Assembly (NCBI GenBank): GCA_016213775.1
Contig: JACQZR010000092.1
Coordinates: 1-51,767, forward strand
Reading direction: 5' to 3'
DNA from: Acidobacteriota bacterium
GTDB taxonomy: Bacteria > Acidobacteriota > Terriglobia > Bryobacterales > Bryobacteraceae
DNA: 51,767 nt
Both the position numbers and the translations under genes were made by a program. The notes beneath the pieces are model-generated. The model was not told where the DNA came from, ran no database searches, and worked only from the letters and a program-made list of their open reading frames with translations. Position 1 is the stretch's first letter. Every line of letters starts with the position of its first letter. This document shows positions 9,000 through 20,433 of this stretch, piece by piece.

Positions 9000-9160
9000 C
9001 GCGGACGAGGGTGAACCTGCCGCACACGTCTGAATACGGGACCAATGGGGCGGGGCTTGGAATTTCAATACCTCGGGCGCGGCGAATGGGCTGGCGACGA
9101 GCCAGATCACGGATGGATCTGCCGACTACGCCGCCGATGCTCAATTCATTACGCCGCCCC

Positions 9161-9820
9161 CTACTTCCCATCATGGAAGATAATCCCGAGCGTGTGGCGG
9201 CGGCCCGACAGAACTGGGCTCACCCCGTGCCGCATATTCACGCGGTACACCCCTCGCGTCCCCTGCACCGGCCGGTGATGCACGGCGAAAACCACACCGT
9301 CACCCTGCCGCAACGGCACCACACTCGCACGCGTCTGCATGCGCGGACGCTGTTCCGTGAGCACAAATTCCCCACCGGTGAAATCCGCGCCCGGCTCCGA
9401 CAGCAGCACGGCGAGTTGCAGAGGAAACACATGTTCGCCATAGAGATCCTGATGCAGGCAGTTGTAATCCCCCGCTTCATATTGCAGCAGCAGCGGAGTG
9501 GGCCGCGTCTGACCAGCCCCATGACACCGCGCAAGAAACTCGGCATGCGTGGGTGGGTAGCGAACTTCGCTCTTCAACATCTCACTCCATCGATTCGCCA
9601 CCGGAGCCAGGCGCTCATACATCTCCGTCCGCAGGGCCGCCACCCGTTGCGGCAACGGATAATCAAAATACTGATACTCTCCGCGGCCGAACCCGTGCCG
9701 CGCCATGATGACACGGCTGCGGAACAACGCCGAATCGGAGTACCAGGCCGCGGTCTCGCGGCATTCCCCGGGGTTGAGAAGGCGCGGCAAGATGGCGAAT
9801 CCACTCGAATCGAGTTCCAT
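9161..9820 (-). CDS. 2OG-Fe(II) oxygenase
   Basis: A 219-residue protein from the chosen ATG; an in-frame GTG nine codons earlier is also possible and neither has a clear ribosome site. Double-stranded beta-helix iron ligands are visible as HQD in CLHQDLYGEH, with the distal His in HTLGIIFHD near the C terminus. An Arg nearby (SGRRH) could bind 2-oxoglutarate. Members of this family hydroxylate small molecules or protein side chains. It lies 60 bases downstream of the DegT aminotransferase on the same strand and is likely co-transcribed, so its substrate may be an amino-sugar or related product. That link is inferred. Confidence 0.85.
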   Translation of the reverse strand: MELDSSGFAILPRLLNPGECRETAAWYSDSALFRSRVIMARHGFGRGEYQYFDYPLPQRVAALRTEMYERLAPVANRWSEMLKSEVRYPPTHAEFLARCHGAGQTRPTPLLLQYEAGDYNCLHQDLYGEHVFPLQLAVLLSEPGADFTGGEFVLTEQRPRMQTRASVVPLRQGDGVVFAVHHRPVQGTRGVYRVNMRHGVSPVLSGRRHTLGIIFHDGK

Positions 9821-9880
9821 CACGAAGGAGAGCTTAGCAGTCTGCACCGCCGGCGGACACTCCGAATCTTGCGGCCACGC

Positions 9881-10963
9881 TCACGCGCCGTAGAATCCGC
9901 GCACCGCTTGGACGACTTCCATCGCGGCGCTCTCCGGCAAATACGGCCACAGCGGCAGCGAGATGATCTCGCGGCTCGCCTTCTCCGCTACCGGCAGGTC
10001 CCCGCGCTTCTGCCCGCACTCGCGATAGGTCGGATGCAGATGGAGCGGCACCGGATAGTGGATGCCGCTGCCGATTCCCTTCGAGGAAAGAAACGCGCGG
10101 AGTTTGTCGCGGCGTTTCGCGCGGATCACGTACAGGTGGCAGACGGACTCATCGGTTCGACGAATCAGACGAACGCCGTCCACATCGCGCAACCCTTCAT
10201 CGTATAGGCGAGCGGTGCGCCGCCGGTCCTCGTTCCATTCCCCGAGCTTCAACAGAAACGCCCGCAGGTAGCAGGCGTGCATCTCATCGAGACGCGAGTT
10301 GATGCCGCGCACGAAGGTTACCTGGCCACCGCGCCGGCCGCCATCGCGCAACTCGCGAAGTTTCGCCGCCAGTCGAGCGGAATTGGTCACCACCGCCCCA
10401 CCATCGCCCAGGCAACCGAGATTCTTCGTGGGATAAAAACTGTACGCCACCATCGGCGACCATGCAGTAAGGGCTTTGCCGCCAGCCGTTGCACCGTGGG
10501 CCTGACAGGCATCCTGCATCACAGGCAAACCCAGTTTGCGAATGGCGGCGATGTTGCACGGCTGCCCATAGAGATGCACCGGGACTACCGCGGCGGTCTT
10601 CTTGCGGAGACGATTGCCTGCATCAGCGGGGTCGATTTGCAGTGTCTCGGGGTCGATATCAGCAAAGCGGATGGTACAGCCGGCGCCAAGGATTCCAATG
10701 CCGGTGAACGGCGCGGTGAGTGCGGTGGTGAGCACCTCGCCGTTGATGTCCGCCGCCCGCAAGGCGAGCTGAATTGCGTCGGTGCCATTGCCAACTCCCA
10801 CCACATGATCCGCGCCCGTGGCCGTGGCAAACTCGGCTTCAAAGCCGCTCACCTGAGGGCCGAGAATGAACTGCTGGCGCGTGAACAGCTCGCGCAAACG
10901 CGCTTCCCAATCGGGGCGCGTGGCTTCTAGTAAAGGTCCGAAATTTATCGCTGGAACAGGCAT
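9881..10963 (-). CDS. DegT/DnrJ/EryC1/StrS family aminotransferase
   Basis: A 360-residue PLP-dependent sugar aminotransferase. The PLP lysine sits in SFYPTKNLGCLGDGG. The GNGTDAIQLAL segment (cofactor phosphate binding), VPVHLYGQP and the C-terminal HYPVPLHLHP signature are all typical. The family transfers an amino group to nucleotide-linked keto-sugars for cell-surface glycans or secondary metabolites. I chose the ATG at 10963 (MPVPAINF), because upstream in-frame sequence is not protein-like and overlaps the promoter region of the divergent DUF1549 gene. The 2OG oxygenase follows. No other sugar-nucleotide genes are nearby. Confidence 0.92.
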   Translation of the reverse strand: MPVPAINFGPLLEATRPDWEARLRELFTRQQFILGPQVSGFEAEFATATGADHVVGVGNGTDAIQLALRAADINGEVLTTALTAPFTGIGILGAGCTIRFADIDPETLQIDPADAGNRLRKKTAAVVPVHLYGQPCNIAAIRKLGLPVMQDACQAHGATAGGKALTAWSPMVAYSFYPTKNLGCLGDGGAVVTNSARLAAKLRELRDGGRRGGQVTFVRGINSRLDEMHACYLRAFLLKLGEWNEDRRRTARLYDEGLRDVDGVRLIRRTDESVCHLYVIRAKRRDKLRAFLSSKGIGSGIHYPVPLHLHPTYRECGQKRGDLPVAEKASREIISLPLWPYLPESAAMEVVQAVRGFYGA

Positions 10964-11017
10964 TGGTAGAAACGTCTGCAAGGTATCAGAATACCAATTC
11001 CCGGGGAAAAATCCGGA

Positions 11018-11023
11018 TATACT
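11018..11023 (+). promoter_or_regulatory. Candidate -10 box for the DUF1549/DUF1553 gene
   Basis: TATACT lies 23 bases before the TTG start at 11046, in the divergent gap after the aminotransferase start. It matches five of six bases of the -10 consensus. No convincing -35 box is seen at the right distance. Confidence 0.35.
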
Positions 11024-11045
11024 AACGGTTGCTGGGATCCACGTT

Positions 11046-13314
<2,269 letters not shown>

Positions 13315-13325
<11 letters not shown>

Positions 13326-14748
13326 CCGCCCGCGCCGCGAATTCCTGAAAGACTCAGGGCTTGGCTTCGGCATGCTCGCAGCCAACTGGCTGTTGCAGCG
13401 CGCCGATGCCGCGACGTCGAATCCGCTGGCGGCAAAGAAACCGCCACTGCCCGCCACCGCCAAAAGCGTCATCTCCCTGTTCATGCACGGCGGGCCGAGC
13501 CACCTGGACACATTCGATCCGAAACCGGAGCTGAATAAGTTACACGGCAAGCTGGTACCGCCGAGTTTCGGCCATGTTCAGTTACAATTCTCTAAGTTCA
13601 ATGAATCTCCTTTGCTCGGCTGCCAGCGAACGTTTCGCAAGTACGGCCAGTCTGGCATGGAAATCTCGGATATCTTTCCAAATATCGCCCGGCACGCGGA
13701 TAAGCTGGCAGTTATCCGGTCGATGAACCATGACGGATTCACGCACACGGCGGCGCTCAACTGGCTGAACAACGGCTGGCCGCGCCTCGGCCGGCCCAGT
13801 GTCGGATCGTGGCTGGTCTACGGATTGGGCAGCGAATCGGATTCCCTGCCCGCGTTCGTCGTGATGCTCGAAGGCGGCATCAAGAGCGGCCCAGTCGTGT
13901 ACAGCTCCGGCTTCCTGCCGGCGCTCTACCAAGGCACACCGTTGCGCTCCGGCGCGTCCCCCATTCTGAATTTGAAGCGGCCTGACGGGATGAGTGAAAC
14001 GCAGCAGCGGGAATGGCTGGACAATCTGCGCTGGTTCAATGAACGTCACCGGGAACCGCGGGCGGAGGAGTCGGCGCTGGATGCGCGGCTGGCCTCGTAT
14101 GAACTCGCGTTCAAGATGCAGATGGCAGCGCCGGAGATTGCGGATATCGCGAGGGAGTCGATGGCTACCCGCACGCTGTACGGCATCGACGATCCGCGCA
14201 CGGCAGGCTTTGGCGCCAAGTGCCTTACGGCCCGCCGTCTTGTGGAACGCGGGGTCCGATTCGTGCAGCTTTGGTCCGGCAACACAACGGACGGCGGAGA
14301 TTGGGACGGCCACAAACAAAACGACGCGACTCACCAGAGAATGGCCGCCAAGATCGACAAGCCGGTTGCGGGCCTGCTGGCGGATCTGGCGGCGCATGGA
14401 CTGCTGGATTCGACGCTGGTGATCTGGGGCGGAGAGTTCGGCCGCACGCCAACGTCGGATGGCAACATGAACGGCGGCGGCGACAGTTTGGGACGCGATC
14501 ACAACCCCTACGGCTTCACCATCTGGATGGCGGGGGGCGGTATTCGCGGCGGCAAGGTGATCGGGCGCACGGACGAGATCGGGCTGCGCGCAATTGAAGA
14601 TCCGGTGCACGTGCACGACCTGCATGCGTCCATCCTGATGCTGATGGGGATGGATCACACCAAACTCACGCATCGCTTCCAGGGGCGGGATTTCCGTCTT
14701 ACCGATGTGCACGGGAAAACCGATCTCGTGGCCCGGCTCAAGGCATAA
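13315..14748 (+). CDS. DUF1501 domain protein, Tat-exported
   Basis: A 477-residue protein with a twin-arginine signal (PRREFLKDSGLGFGMLA). The DUF1501 fold belongs to the alkaline phosphatase/sulfatase superfamily. Characteristic segments are SLFMHGGPSHLDTFDPKP, GGEFGRTP and DHNPYGFTIWMAGGGIRGG. DUF1501 proteins almost always pair with DUF1549/DUF1553 proteins, as here with an 11-base overlap. A sulfatase follows nine bases later. The three probably act together in the periplasm, perhaps on sulfated or otherwise decorated polysaccharides. This role is inferred from the company they keep. Confidence 0.92.
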
Positions 14749-14757
14749 TAAGACATC

Positions 14758-16197
14758 GTGACCAGACGCGACTTCCTTTCCACCGCGGCGGCAGCGCTGC
14801 CCGTGCAGGCGCAATCCAACGCCTCGCCTCGCCCGAACATCATCCTGCTTCTGTCCGACGATATGGGATGGCAACAGGTCGGTTTCACCGGCGGCAAGGA
14901 GGTGGCAACGCCGCACATCGACAGCATCGCGCGGGAGGGTGTCACGCTGCACCAGTTCTATGTGCAGCCGGTCTGCTCTCCGACACGGTCGTGCCTGATG
15001 ACAGGGCGGTATGCGTGGAAGACAGGTATGGAACGGCGGCCGACGGGGAATGCGGCGCAAGGCATGAAGAAGGACGAGCGCACCATCGCGCAGGCGCTGA
15101 GCGCGGCGGGGTATGCGACGTGGATGATCGGCAAGTGGCACCTCGGCGAATGGTACAAGGAGCATCTGCCGCTGGGGCGCGGGTTCCAACATCACTACGG
15201 CCACTACGGCGCGGCGATTGACTCGTTCACTCACACGCGCAGCGGTGTCCTTGACTGGCATCGCAACGGTAGGCCGGTTGTCGAAGAAGGCTACTCGACG
15301 TTCCTGTTCGCGCAGGAGGCCGAGCGGCTGATTGCGAATCATGATGGGGCGAAGCCGTTCTTTCTTTACATGCCCTTCAATGCGGTGCACGGGCCGCACA
15401 TGGCGCCGCCGGAGGTTCTGAAGAAATACGCGCATTTGGGGCGCTACGCCGCGCAACGGGCGCAGATGGAATGTCTCGACATCGCCATTGGCCGGGTGCT
15501 CGCGGCCTTGAAGAAGAATGGCCTCGACGAGAACACGCTGGTGATGTTCACCAACGACAACGGGGGGCCGCGCATTGCCAACGGGAACGGCAAGTACACG
15601 GGCGGCAAATCTGCTTATCACGAAGGCGGGATGCGTGTGCCGGCCGCGTTGCGATGGCCGGGCAAGATCAAGCCGGGCACATCGACGAATGAGATGTTGC
15701 ATGCAATCGACCTCTTTCCTACTTTCTGCGGGCTGGCCGGAGCGGATGCGAAGAAGGGTCTGCCGCTCGACGGTCAGGACGCGTGGAAGACCATTTCTGC
15801 CGGGGCGAAATCGCCGCGCAACGAAATCGCCCATTGTCTGACTGTTCTCCGGCAGGGCGACCATAAACTAATTGACAAGGGCAGCACTTACTATAATTGG
15901 CCAGAACAGCCGCTGCAGCTTTATAACATCAGCAAGGACCCGGAGGAGAAGAATAACATCGCCGGTACGGAGCCGAAGTTAGTGGCCCAACTGCGCGACC
16001 GGCTGAAGTGGTACAAACAGTTTGCGCGCGAGGAAGAGACGCCGCATCCGATTCCAGGGTTCCCCGTGGTTGTTTACGGGGAGGAGGAGAACCGGTTATA
16101 CGGCGAGTCGATTCGCGAACAGGTGGCGCGCGCGGTGAAGCGCGAACAGAGTGAAGGGGCGGAAGGCCCCGCACCGAAGAAGAAGAAGAAACGGTAG
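14758..16197 (+). CDS. Sulfatase (arylsulfatase family), Tat-exported
   Basis: A 479-residue sulfatase beginning at GTG with a twin-arginine signal (TRRDFLSTAAAALPVQAQ). The formylglycine motif is CSPTRSCLMTGR, whose Cys is converted by the maturase. Metal ligands are visible as LLLSDDMGWQ near the N terminus and FTNDNGG in the middle. The C terminus ends in a run of lysines and one arginine. The fold and the GKWHLGEW segment fit N-acetylgalactosamine-4-sulfatase-like enzymes, but the substrate is not determined. Its stop codon directly abuts the stop of the convergent cytochrome gene. Confidence 0.93.
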   Translation: MTRRDFLSTAAAALPVQAQSNASPRPNIILLLSDDMGWQQVGFTGGKEVATPHIDSIAREGVTLHQFYVQPVCSPTRSCLMTGRYAWKTGMERRPTGNAAQGMKKDERTIAQALSAAGYATWMIGKWHLGEWYKEHLPLGRGFQHHYGHYGAAIDSFTHTRSGVLDWHRNGRPVVEEGYSTFLFAQEAERLIANHDGAKPFFLYMPFNAVHGPHMAPPEVLKKYAHLGRYAAQRAQMECLDIAIGRVLAALKKNGLDENTLVMFTNDNGGPRIANGNGKYTGGKSAYHEGGMRVPAALRWPGKIKPGTSTNEMLHAIDLFPTFCGLAGADAKKGLPLDGQDAWKTISAGAKSPRNEIAHCLTVLRQGDHKLIDKGSTYYNWPEQPLQLYNISKDPEEKNNIAGTEPKLVAQLRDRLKWYKQFAREEETPHPIPGFPVVVYGEEENRLYGESIREQVARAVKREQSEGAEGPAPKKKKKR

Positions 16198-17952
16198 TTA
16201 CAAGGACATAAGAAACTCCACCAGGTCGTGCAGTTGGGCCTCGGTGAGATGCGATGTCTTGCCGTGCTTATCCTGCTTGTTGAAAAGAGTGAAGACATCG
16301 AGCATCGTGGCGGCTGAGCCGTTGTGCAGGTACGGGCCGGTGCGCCAGATTTCGACGAGGGTGGGGGTGTCGAATTCGCCGGAAGGGTCAGTGGAGGAGC
16401 GGGTGCCGACGTCGTAGGTTTTGAGGTCCGTGTAGAGGCCCGCGGGATGGCAGGTGGCGCAGGCGGTTTTGGAATCGAAGAAGAGCGCTTTGCCGCGGCG
16501 GGCCGAGGGAGACAGGCTGCCGTTCACCAAGAGGGGGCTGGGGATCGGGCGGAGGGCTTTGAGAAACTCGTCGATGGCCATGGCTTCGGCTTCTGGACGC
16601 TCGGTGAAGAGGATGTAGCGGATGCCAGCGCGGACGGCGAGCTCGGCACTGCCGCGCACACCGTGGCTCATCGCGGGCGGGGTGCGGTGGGCCAGCAGCA
16701 GGCTTTTTACGTTCTTCGGATTACCGAGACCGTCGTTCATCAGATCCCAGTTGAGACCGTCGACACGGGCGTCGGGCGTGTGGCAACTGGCGCAGCTTTG
16801 CCAGCCCTGGAAGCAGAGCGAGCCGTCATTAAAGATACGCTCGCCATTGCGGATGACTGTGGGGGGAGCGGTGCTGAGGCGGCGCGCGACGGTGCTCTTG
16901 CCGGTGAGGAGCTCCACTTGCTCCATCGTGTCGGAGAAGTAATTGCCAATGACGGCGGCGGTGGAGGTGAGGGTCATGGCGCGGGGGCCGTTGCCTTGGA
17001 GCGGCCAGCGGAGGCGGAGGCCGGCAAGGAATGACATGTCATCCCAAGGCTTGCGATCGGTGCGCTGGAATTGCAGCTTGCTGAGCAGGCCGGCGAAGTC
17101 GATGACACTGAGCTCGTGTGTGCCGGCGTGGGTGACGGCGAGGAGGCGCGCATCCGGGGAGAACTGGACGGCCCAGGGATTGGCCGCGCCACGGTCGGGG
17201 GCGTCGAGAAGCACGGTGCCGGCAAGGGTGCGGTTGCGCACATCGATGATGGAGAGGGCGTTGGTTTCCATCCAGCCGCGGTCGAGTTGCGTGGTAGGGA
17301 GATAGTAGCGGGCTACCAAGTGCGTGACGGCGGCGTAGGCACCGTCAGGAGTGACGGCGATGGCGCGCAGCTCCGAGCTGCCGTTGGGGAGTTCAATCAC
17401 GCCGGCGGGGCGGAGTTGTTGGGTGTCGAAGACGCTCACCGAAGCCGCGATGTACTCGGCGTCCGCGCGGCCCGCGGGCACGGAGTTGATCACCAGCAGC
17501 GTGCGGCCATCGTGGGAGAGAGCGGCCCCGAGTGGTTCGCGAATGGCCTTGAGGCGCGCGGCTTCCTTGCCGCTTTGGAGGTCGAGGACGGACACGTCGT
17601 TGCTGAACTGGTTGACCACGTAGAGGCGGTTTTCGCGCAGGACCAGAAAGACCGCGGTGTGGCCGGCAGGGAGCGTGCGGATGGTTTTGCCCGTTCCCGT
17701 GTCAATGACCGCCACGCGGCTAAGAGGCGCGGGGAGGGCGGCATATAAGAGGCGGCCATCGGCGCTTGCCAGGATGTGGCTGACGGGACCGGCAGTGGGG
17801 ATCGGCTGCGAACGGTCCAGGCGCTCGATGCGCGGGCTGGTGGCGCAGGCGATGTAAGTGGCAGACAGACTGGTGGCGATGGCGGAGGGCGAGCAGTAGG
17901 CTTGGGCGTTCAGGCTCGCAGCCGTCAGTAAGGTGAGATAGATGAGTCGCAC
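16198..17952 (-). CDS. YVTN beta-propeller / di-heme cytochrome c protein
   Basis: A 584-residue exported protein. A short signal peptide (about 1-17) precedes a seven-bladed YVTN/surface-antigen type propeller (about 30-340). A cytochrome-c-peroxidase-like di-heme region follows, with CASCH near residue 390 and CATCH near residue 500. The closing segment GPYLHNGSAATMLDVF is typical of MauG/CcpA-like domains. The likely role is periplasmic electron transfer or peroxide reduction. It lies seven bases downstream of the HzsA-like gene on the same strand, so the pair forms an operon of c-type cytochromes. Confidence 0.85.
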   Translation of the reverse strand: MRLIYLTLLTAASLNAQAYCSPSAIATSLSATYIACATSPRIERLDRSQPIPTAGPVSHILASADGRLLYAALPAPLSRVAVIDTGTGKTIRTLPAGHTAVFLVLRENRLYVVNQFSNDVSVLDLQSGKEAARLKAIREPLGAALSHDGRTLLVINSVPAGRADAEYIAASVSVFDTQQLRPAGVIELPNGSSELRAIAVTPDGAYAAVTHLVARYYLPTTQLDRGWMETNALSIIDVRNRTLAGTVLLDAPDRGAANPWAVQFSPDARLLAVTHAGTHELSVIDFAGLLSKLQFQRTDRKPWDDMSFLAGLRLRWPLQGNGPRAMTLTSTAAVIGNYFSDTMEQVELLTGKSTVARRLSTAPPTVIRNGERIFNDGSLCFQGWQSCASCHTPDARVDGLNWDLMNDGLGNPKNVKSLLLAHRTPPAMSHGVRGSAELAVRAGIRYILFTERPEAEAMAIDEFLKALRPIPSPLLVNGSLSPSARRGKALFFDSKTACATCHPAGLYTDLKTYDVGTRSSTDPSGEFDTPTLVEIWRTGPYLHNGSAATMLDVFTLFNKQDKHGKTSHLTEAQLHDLVEFLMSL

Positions 17953-17959
17953 GATGGCC

Positions 17960-20371
17960 TCATGGAACGGGCTGGAACCAGAGCGACTCCCAATACTTGC
18001 GCTCGACGGCGTAGTAATCGACGGGCCGGGTGGCGTCGTGCGAGGGAGGAAGGATGCCGTAGCGCTTCATCTCGCGGGTCCAATCCACGCGCGGGATGAA
18101 GTCCGGCATGTCGAAGCGCTTGATGCGGTTGAGATGCTGCCCAGCTTCTTGAATGTAGGCGAGTATGTTGCGATAGTCGGGATCCTGTGTGGAGGTGAAC
18201 ACAGTTGACTGGCAGAGCCCGTAGCCGCCAGCCTCGCGGGAGAGCGGCGCCAGGAGGAGCATGGACAGCTCCGGGCGCGTGAGGTTGTAGAGCATGTGGC
18301 GGGAGTAACGGCGACGGAGATCCTTGCCCTTCAGGCCTTCCCAGGGCGGAAGCTTTTGATCATCGGATGCAGTGAGCGGTAGCGGCCGTTCAGCGTTGTG
18401 GCATCCGGCGCAACGGCTGCGGAGGCTCTCGATGGAAACTTTGGCTGAGGGCCATTGGGCGTCGCTACGGTCCAACTGATTTTCGGTATAGCTGCCGATC
18501 ATGCCGGACCCGAGCGCCGCGTAGGTGCCCGGATATGCCCCACCGGTTTCGATCCAAAGGCGGACGATCTTGCGCTCGTGGGGCGTGGTTTGGACACCGT
18601 GGTGGCCGGGCTCCAACTTCTTCATCAGCGCGCTGGCGGAGCTTCCAAGAGTGCGCGGCGGGTAGTTGCTTTCGGGCTTGTTACGGCCATCGGCTACCTG
18701 ATGCCGAATGGTGAGAGTGAAATAGCTGTGCGAGAAGAGAGGCCCACGGTCGCCGGTAAGGATCACGCCGGCGGCGCGCTTGGAATAATCGTGACATCCG
18801 GTGCAGTGGCGGTTGAGGATGGGCTGGATATCGCGGGGGAAATCGAAGACATCGGGCACATCAGTGATGGGGGTCACCTGGCTGATGCCGCGTTGCACGG
18901 CCATGAGGACGCGGCCACCGACGGGCGGGGCATCGACACGGTCCTCGTGGCAGCCGACGCAACTCGTCGTCTCGCCGGGCTGCACAGTGAGAAAGCTCTG
19001 CATGCGCTTGACCGAGAGGTCGTTCTCATCGAGAGCCACAAAGAAGAAGCTGCGCAGCGCGGGCAGTTCAAAGTAGGCCGAGCCGTCGGGCTCGACGGGC
19101 ACAGTGCCCAACACGCGCTCGAGGGTGAAGGTTCCGCCATAGCTGAGCGGTTCCATGCCGCCGGTGTAGTGGATGGGCATGGGGAGTGTTTCGAGCACGA
19201 GCAGTTTCTTGATTTCTCCGGGACGCAGTCCTTGCATGTTGCGTCCGCGGTTGACGTCGGAGAGCAACAGCGCCCCGGTGGCCTTGGTGAGGTTGGCACG
19301 GGTGGGAATGAGCCGTTCGCGTTCGCGCTTGATGAGCGGCCGCGGCTCGTGGGCCTGGAGCTTCATGCCGATGTCGGCGGCGGGCAATTGAACGACTGTT
19401 TCGGTGTTGCCGTTGCCATCCACGTGAACGATGGAAGTGGTGGTGGCGGCGAGGAAACTGGATTCGGAGAACGCCCACGGGTCGCGGTAGGTGTTCCCCT
19501 TGGTGATCTGGCGCGCGGAGGCTGCGGCATCGGGGCCGGCAGCGGGGTCAACGACAGTGATGGCGCCTTCGTGCTCGCGGCGGCCGTGCCCAGGCGAGAA
19601 TATGGAGACCACCTTGTTGGTACCGGGGATCGGCTTGGAGTCGATCATCAGAACGCCGGGGTTGAGATTTCCGAAGTAGACGGTCTGGTTGGTGCCGTCA
19701 GGGTTAGCAGTCCAGAGATGATGGTAGTGAACCTGGCTGCGATCGACATATTCCCAGCGCGTGTAGAGCACGCGGCCGTCGGCGAGCGGCCACGGAGTGT
19801 TGTCCTGCTCATTGTTGCTGGAGACGGGCCGGATGTTTTTACCGTTCGAGTCGGAGCGGTAGAGCGTCGCCACCTGCGTGAGCCAGCAATTCACCCAGCG
19901 GTTGCAGCGGCTGGAGACGAAGAGGATATCGCCGTTAGGGAGGTAGGTGGGCTCCAGGTCGTCATAGGGACCGCCGGTGAGCTGGCGAAGGCCGGTACCG
20001 TCGGTGTTGATTTCGTAGAGGTGGTAGTAGGGGCTGGCGCCCTTACGGTAGGAGAAGAGGATTTTGGCTGCGTCGTAGTGCACTTGTGGGTCACGGACAC
20101 CACCGATTGGGTCATCGATGAGGGTTTTCAACTCGCGCGTGCGCAGGTGGTAGCGGTAGAGCTTGCCGCCATTGGTGTAGGCTTTGCGATTGGCGTCGGG
20201 GCCGTAATAGCCGAAGTTGGCGTACCAGTGACCGTCGTTGCTGGGGCTGCCAGCGTAGCGGGCGGCGAAGATGATTTCGTCAGCGGGTGGGGCGGCGTCG
20301 CGCGGGGGAGCGGCGGCGAGGGTAGACCACCCGAAGAGGACCAGGGCGAGTGCGCGATACACGAAGGGCAT
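17960..20371 (-). CDS. HzsA-related multiheme c-type protein
   Basis: An 803-residue exported protein. I chose the ATG at 20371, which begins a good signal peptide (MPFVYRALALVLFGWSTLAAA) and has AGGAG ten bases upstream. A 22-codon longer frame touches the terminase stop but lacks these. The N-terminal half resembles a TolB/PD40 propeller. Three CxxCH heme motifs follow: CVGCH near residue 470, CTGCH near 523 and CAGCH near 654. The layout resembles proteins annotated as related to the hydrazine synthase alpha subunit, found widely outside anammox bacteria. No other anammox gene is present, so hydrazine chemistry is unlikely; a redox role with the downstream di-heme protein is more plausible. 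Confidence 0.8.
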   Translation of the reverse strand: MPFVYRALALVLFGWSTLAAAPPRDAAPPADEIIFAARYAGSPSNDGHWYANFGYYGPDANRKAYTNGGKLYRYHLRTRELKTLIDDPIGGVRDPQVHYDAAKILFSYRKGASPYYHLYEINTDGTGLRQLTGGPYDDLEPTYLPNGDILFVSSRCNRWVNCWLTQVATLYRSDSNGKNIRPVSSNNEQDNTPWPLADGRVLYTRWEYVDRSQVHYHHLWTANPDGTNQTVYFGNLNPGVLMIDSKPIPGTNKVVSIFSPGHGRREHEGAITVVDPAAGPDAAASARQITKGNTYRDPWAFSESSFLAATTTSIVHVDGNGNTETVVQLPAADIGMKLQAHEPRPLIKRERERLIPTRANLTKATGALLLSDVNRGRNMQGLRPGEIKKLLVLETLPMPIHYTGGMEPLSYGGTFTLERVLGTVPVEPDGSAYFELPALRSFFFVALDENDLSVKRMQSFLTVQPGETTSCVGCHEDRVDAPPVGGRVLMAVQRGISQVTPITDVPDVFDFPRDIQPILNRHCTGCHDYSKRAAGVILTGDRGPLFSHSYFTLTIRHQVADGRNKPESNYPPRTLGSSASALMKKLEPGHHGVQTTPHERKIVRLWIETGGAYPGTYAALGSGMIGSYTENQLDRSDAQWPSAKVSIESLRSRCAGCHNAERPLPLTASDDQKLPPWEGLKGKDLRRRYSRHMLYNLTRPELSMLLLAPLSREAGGYGLCQSTVFTSTQDPDYRNILAYIQEAGQHLNRIKRFDMPDFIPRVDWTREMKRYGILPPSHDATRPVDYYAVERKYWESLWFQPVP

Positions 20372-20433
20372 TCGATTCGAGCTCCTGGTGCAGATGCTGA
20401 GCAATCGGAATGCCGAACGGGAATGATGCTGTT

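Noticed and set aside
13582-15864. Long minus-strand open frame of 760 codons
   Set aside because: It lies opposite the DUF1501 and sulfatase genes, is rich in Arg/His/Pro/Val, and shows no known domain; typical of high-GC antisense.
17960-20371. Anammox hydrazine synthase
   Set aside because: Only the middle-domain similarity and heme motifs fit; the other subunits and anammox genes are absent, so the HzsA-like label is used only for family resemblance.
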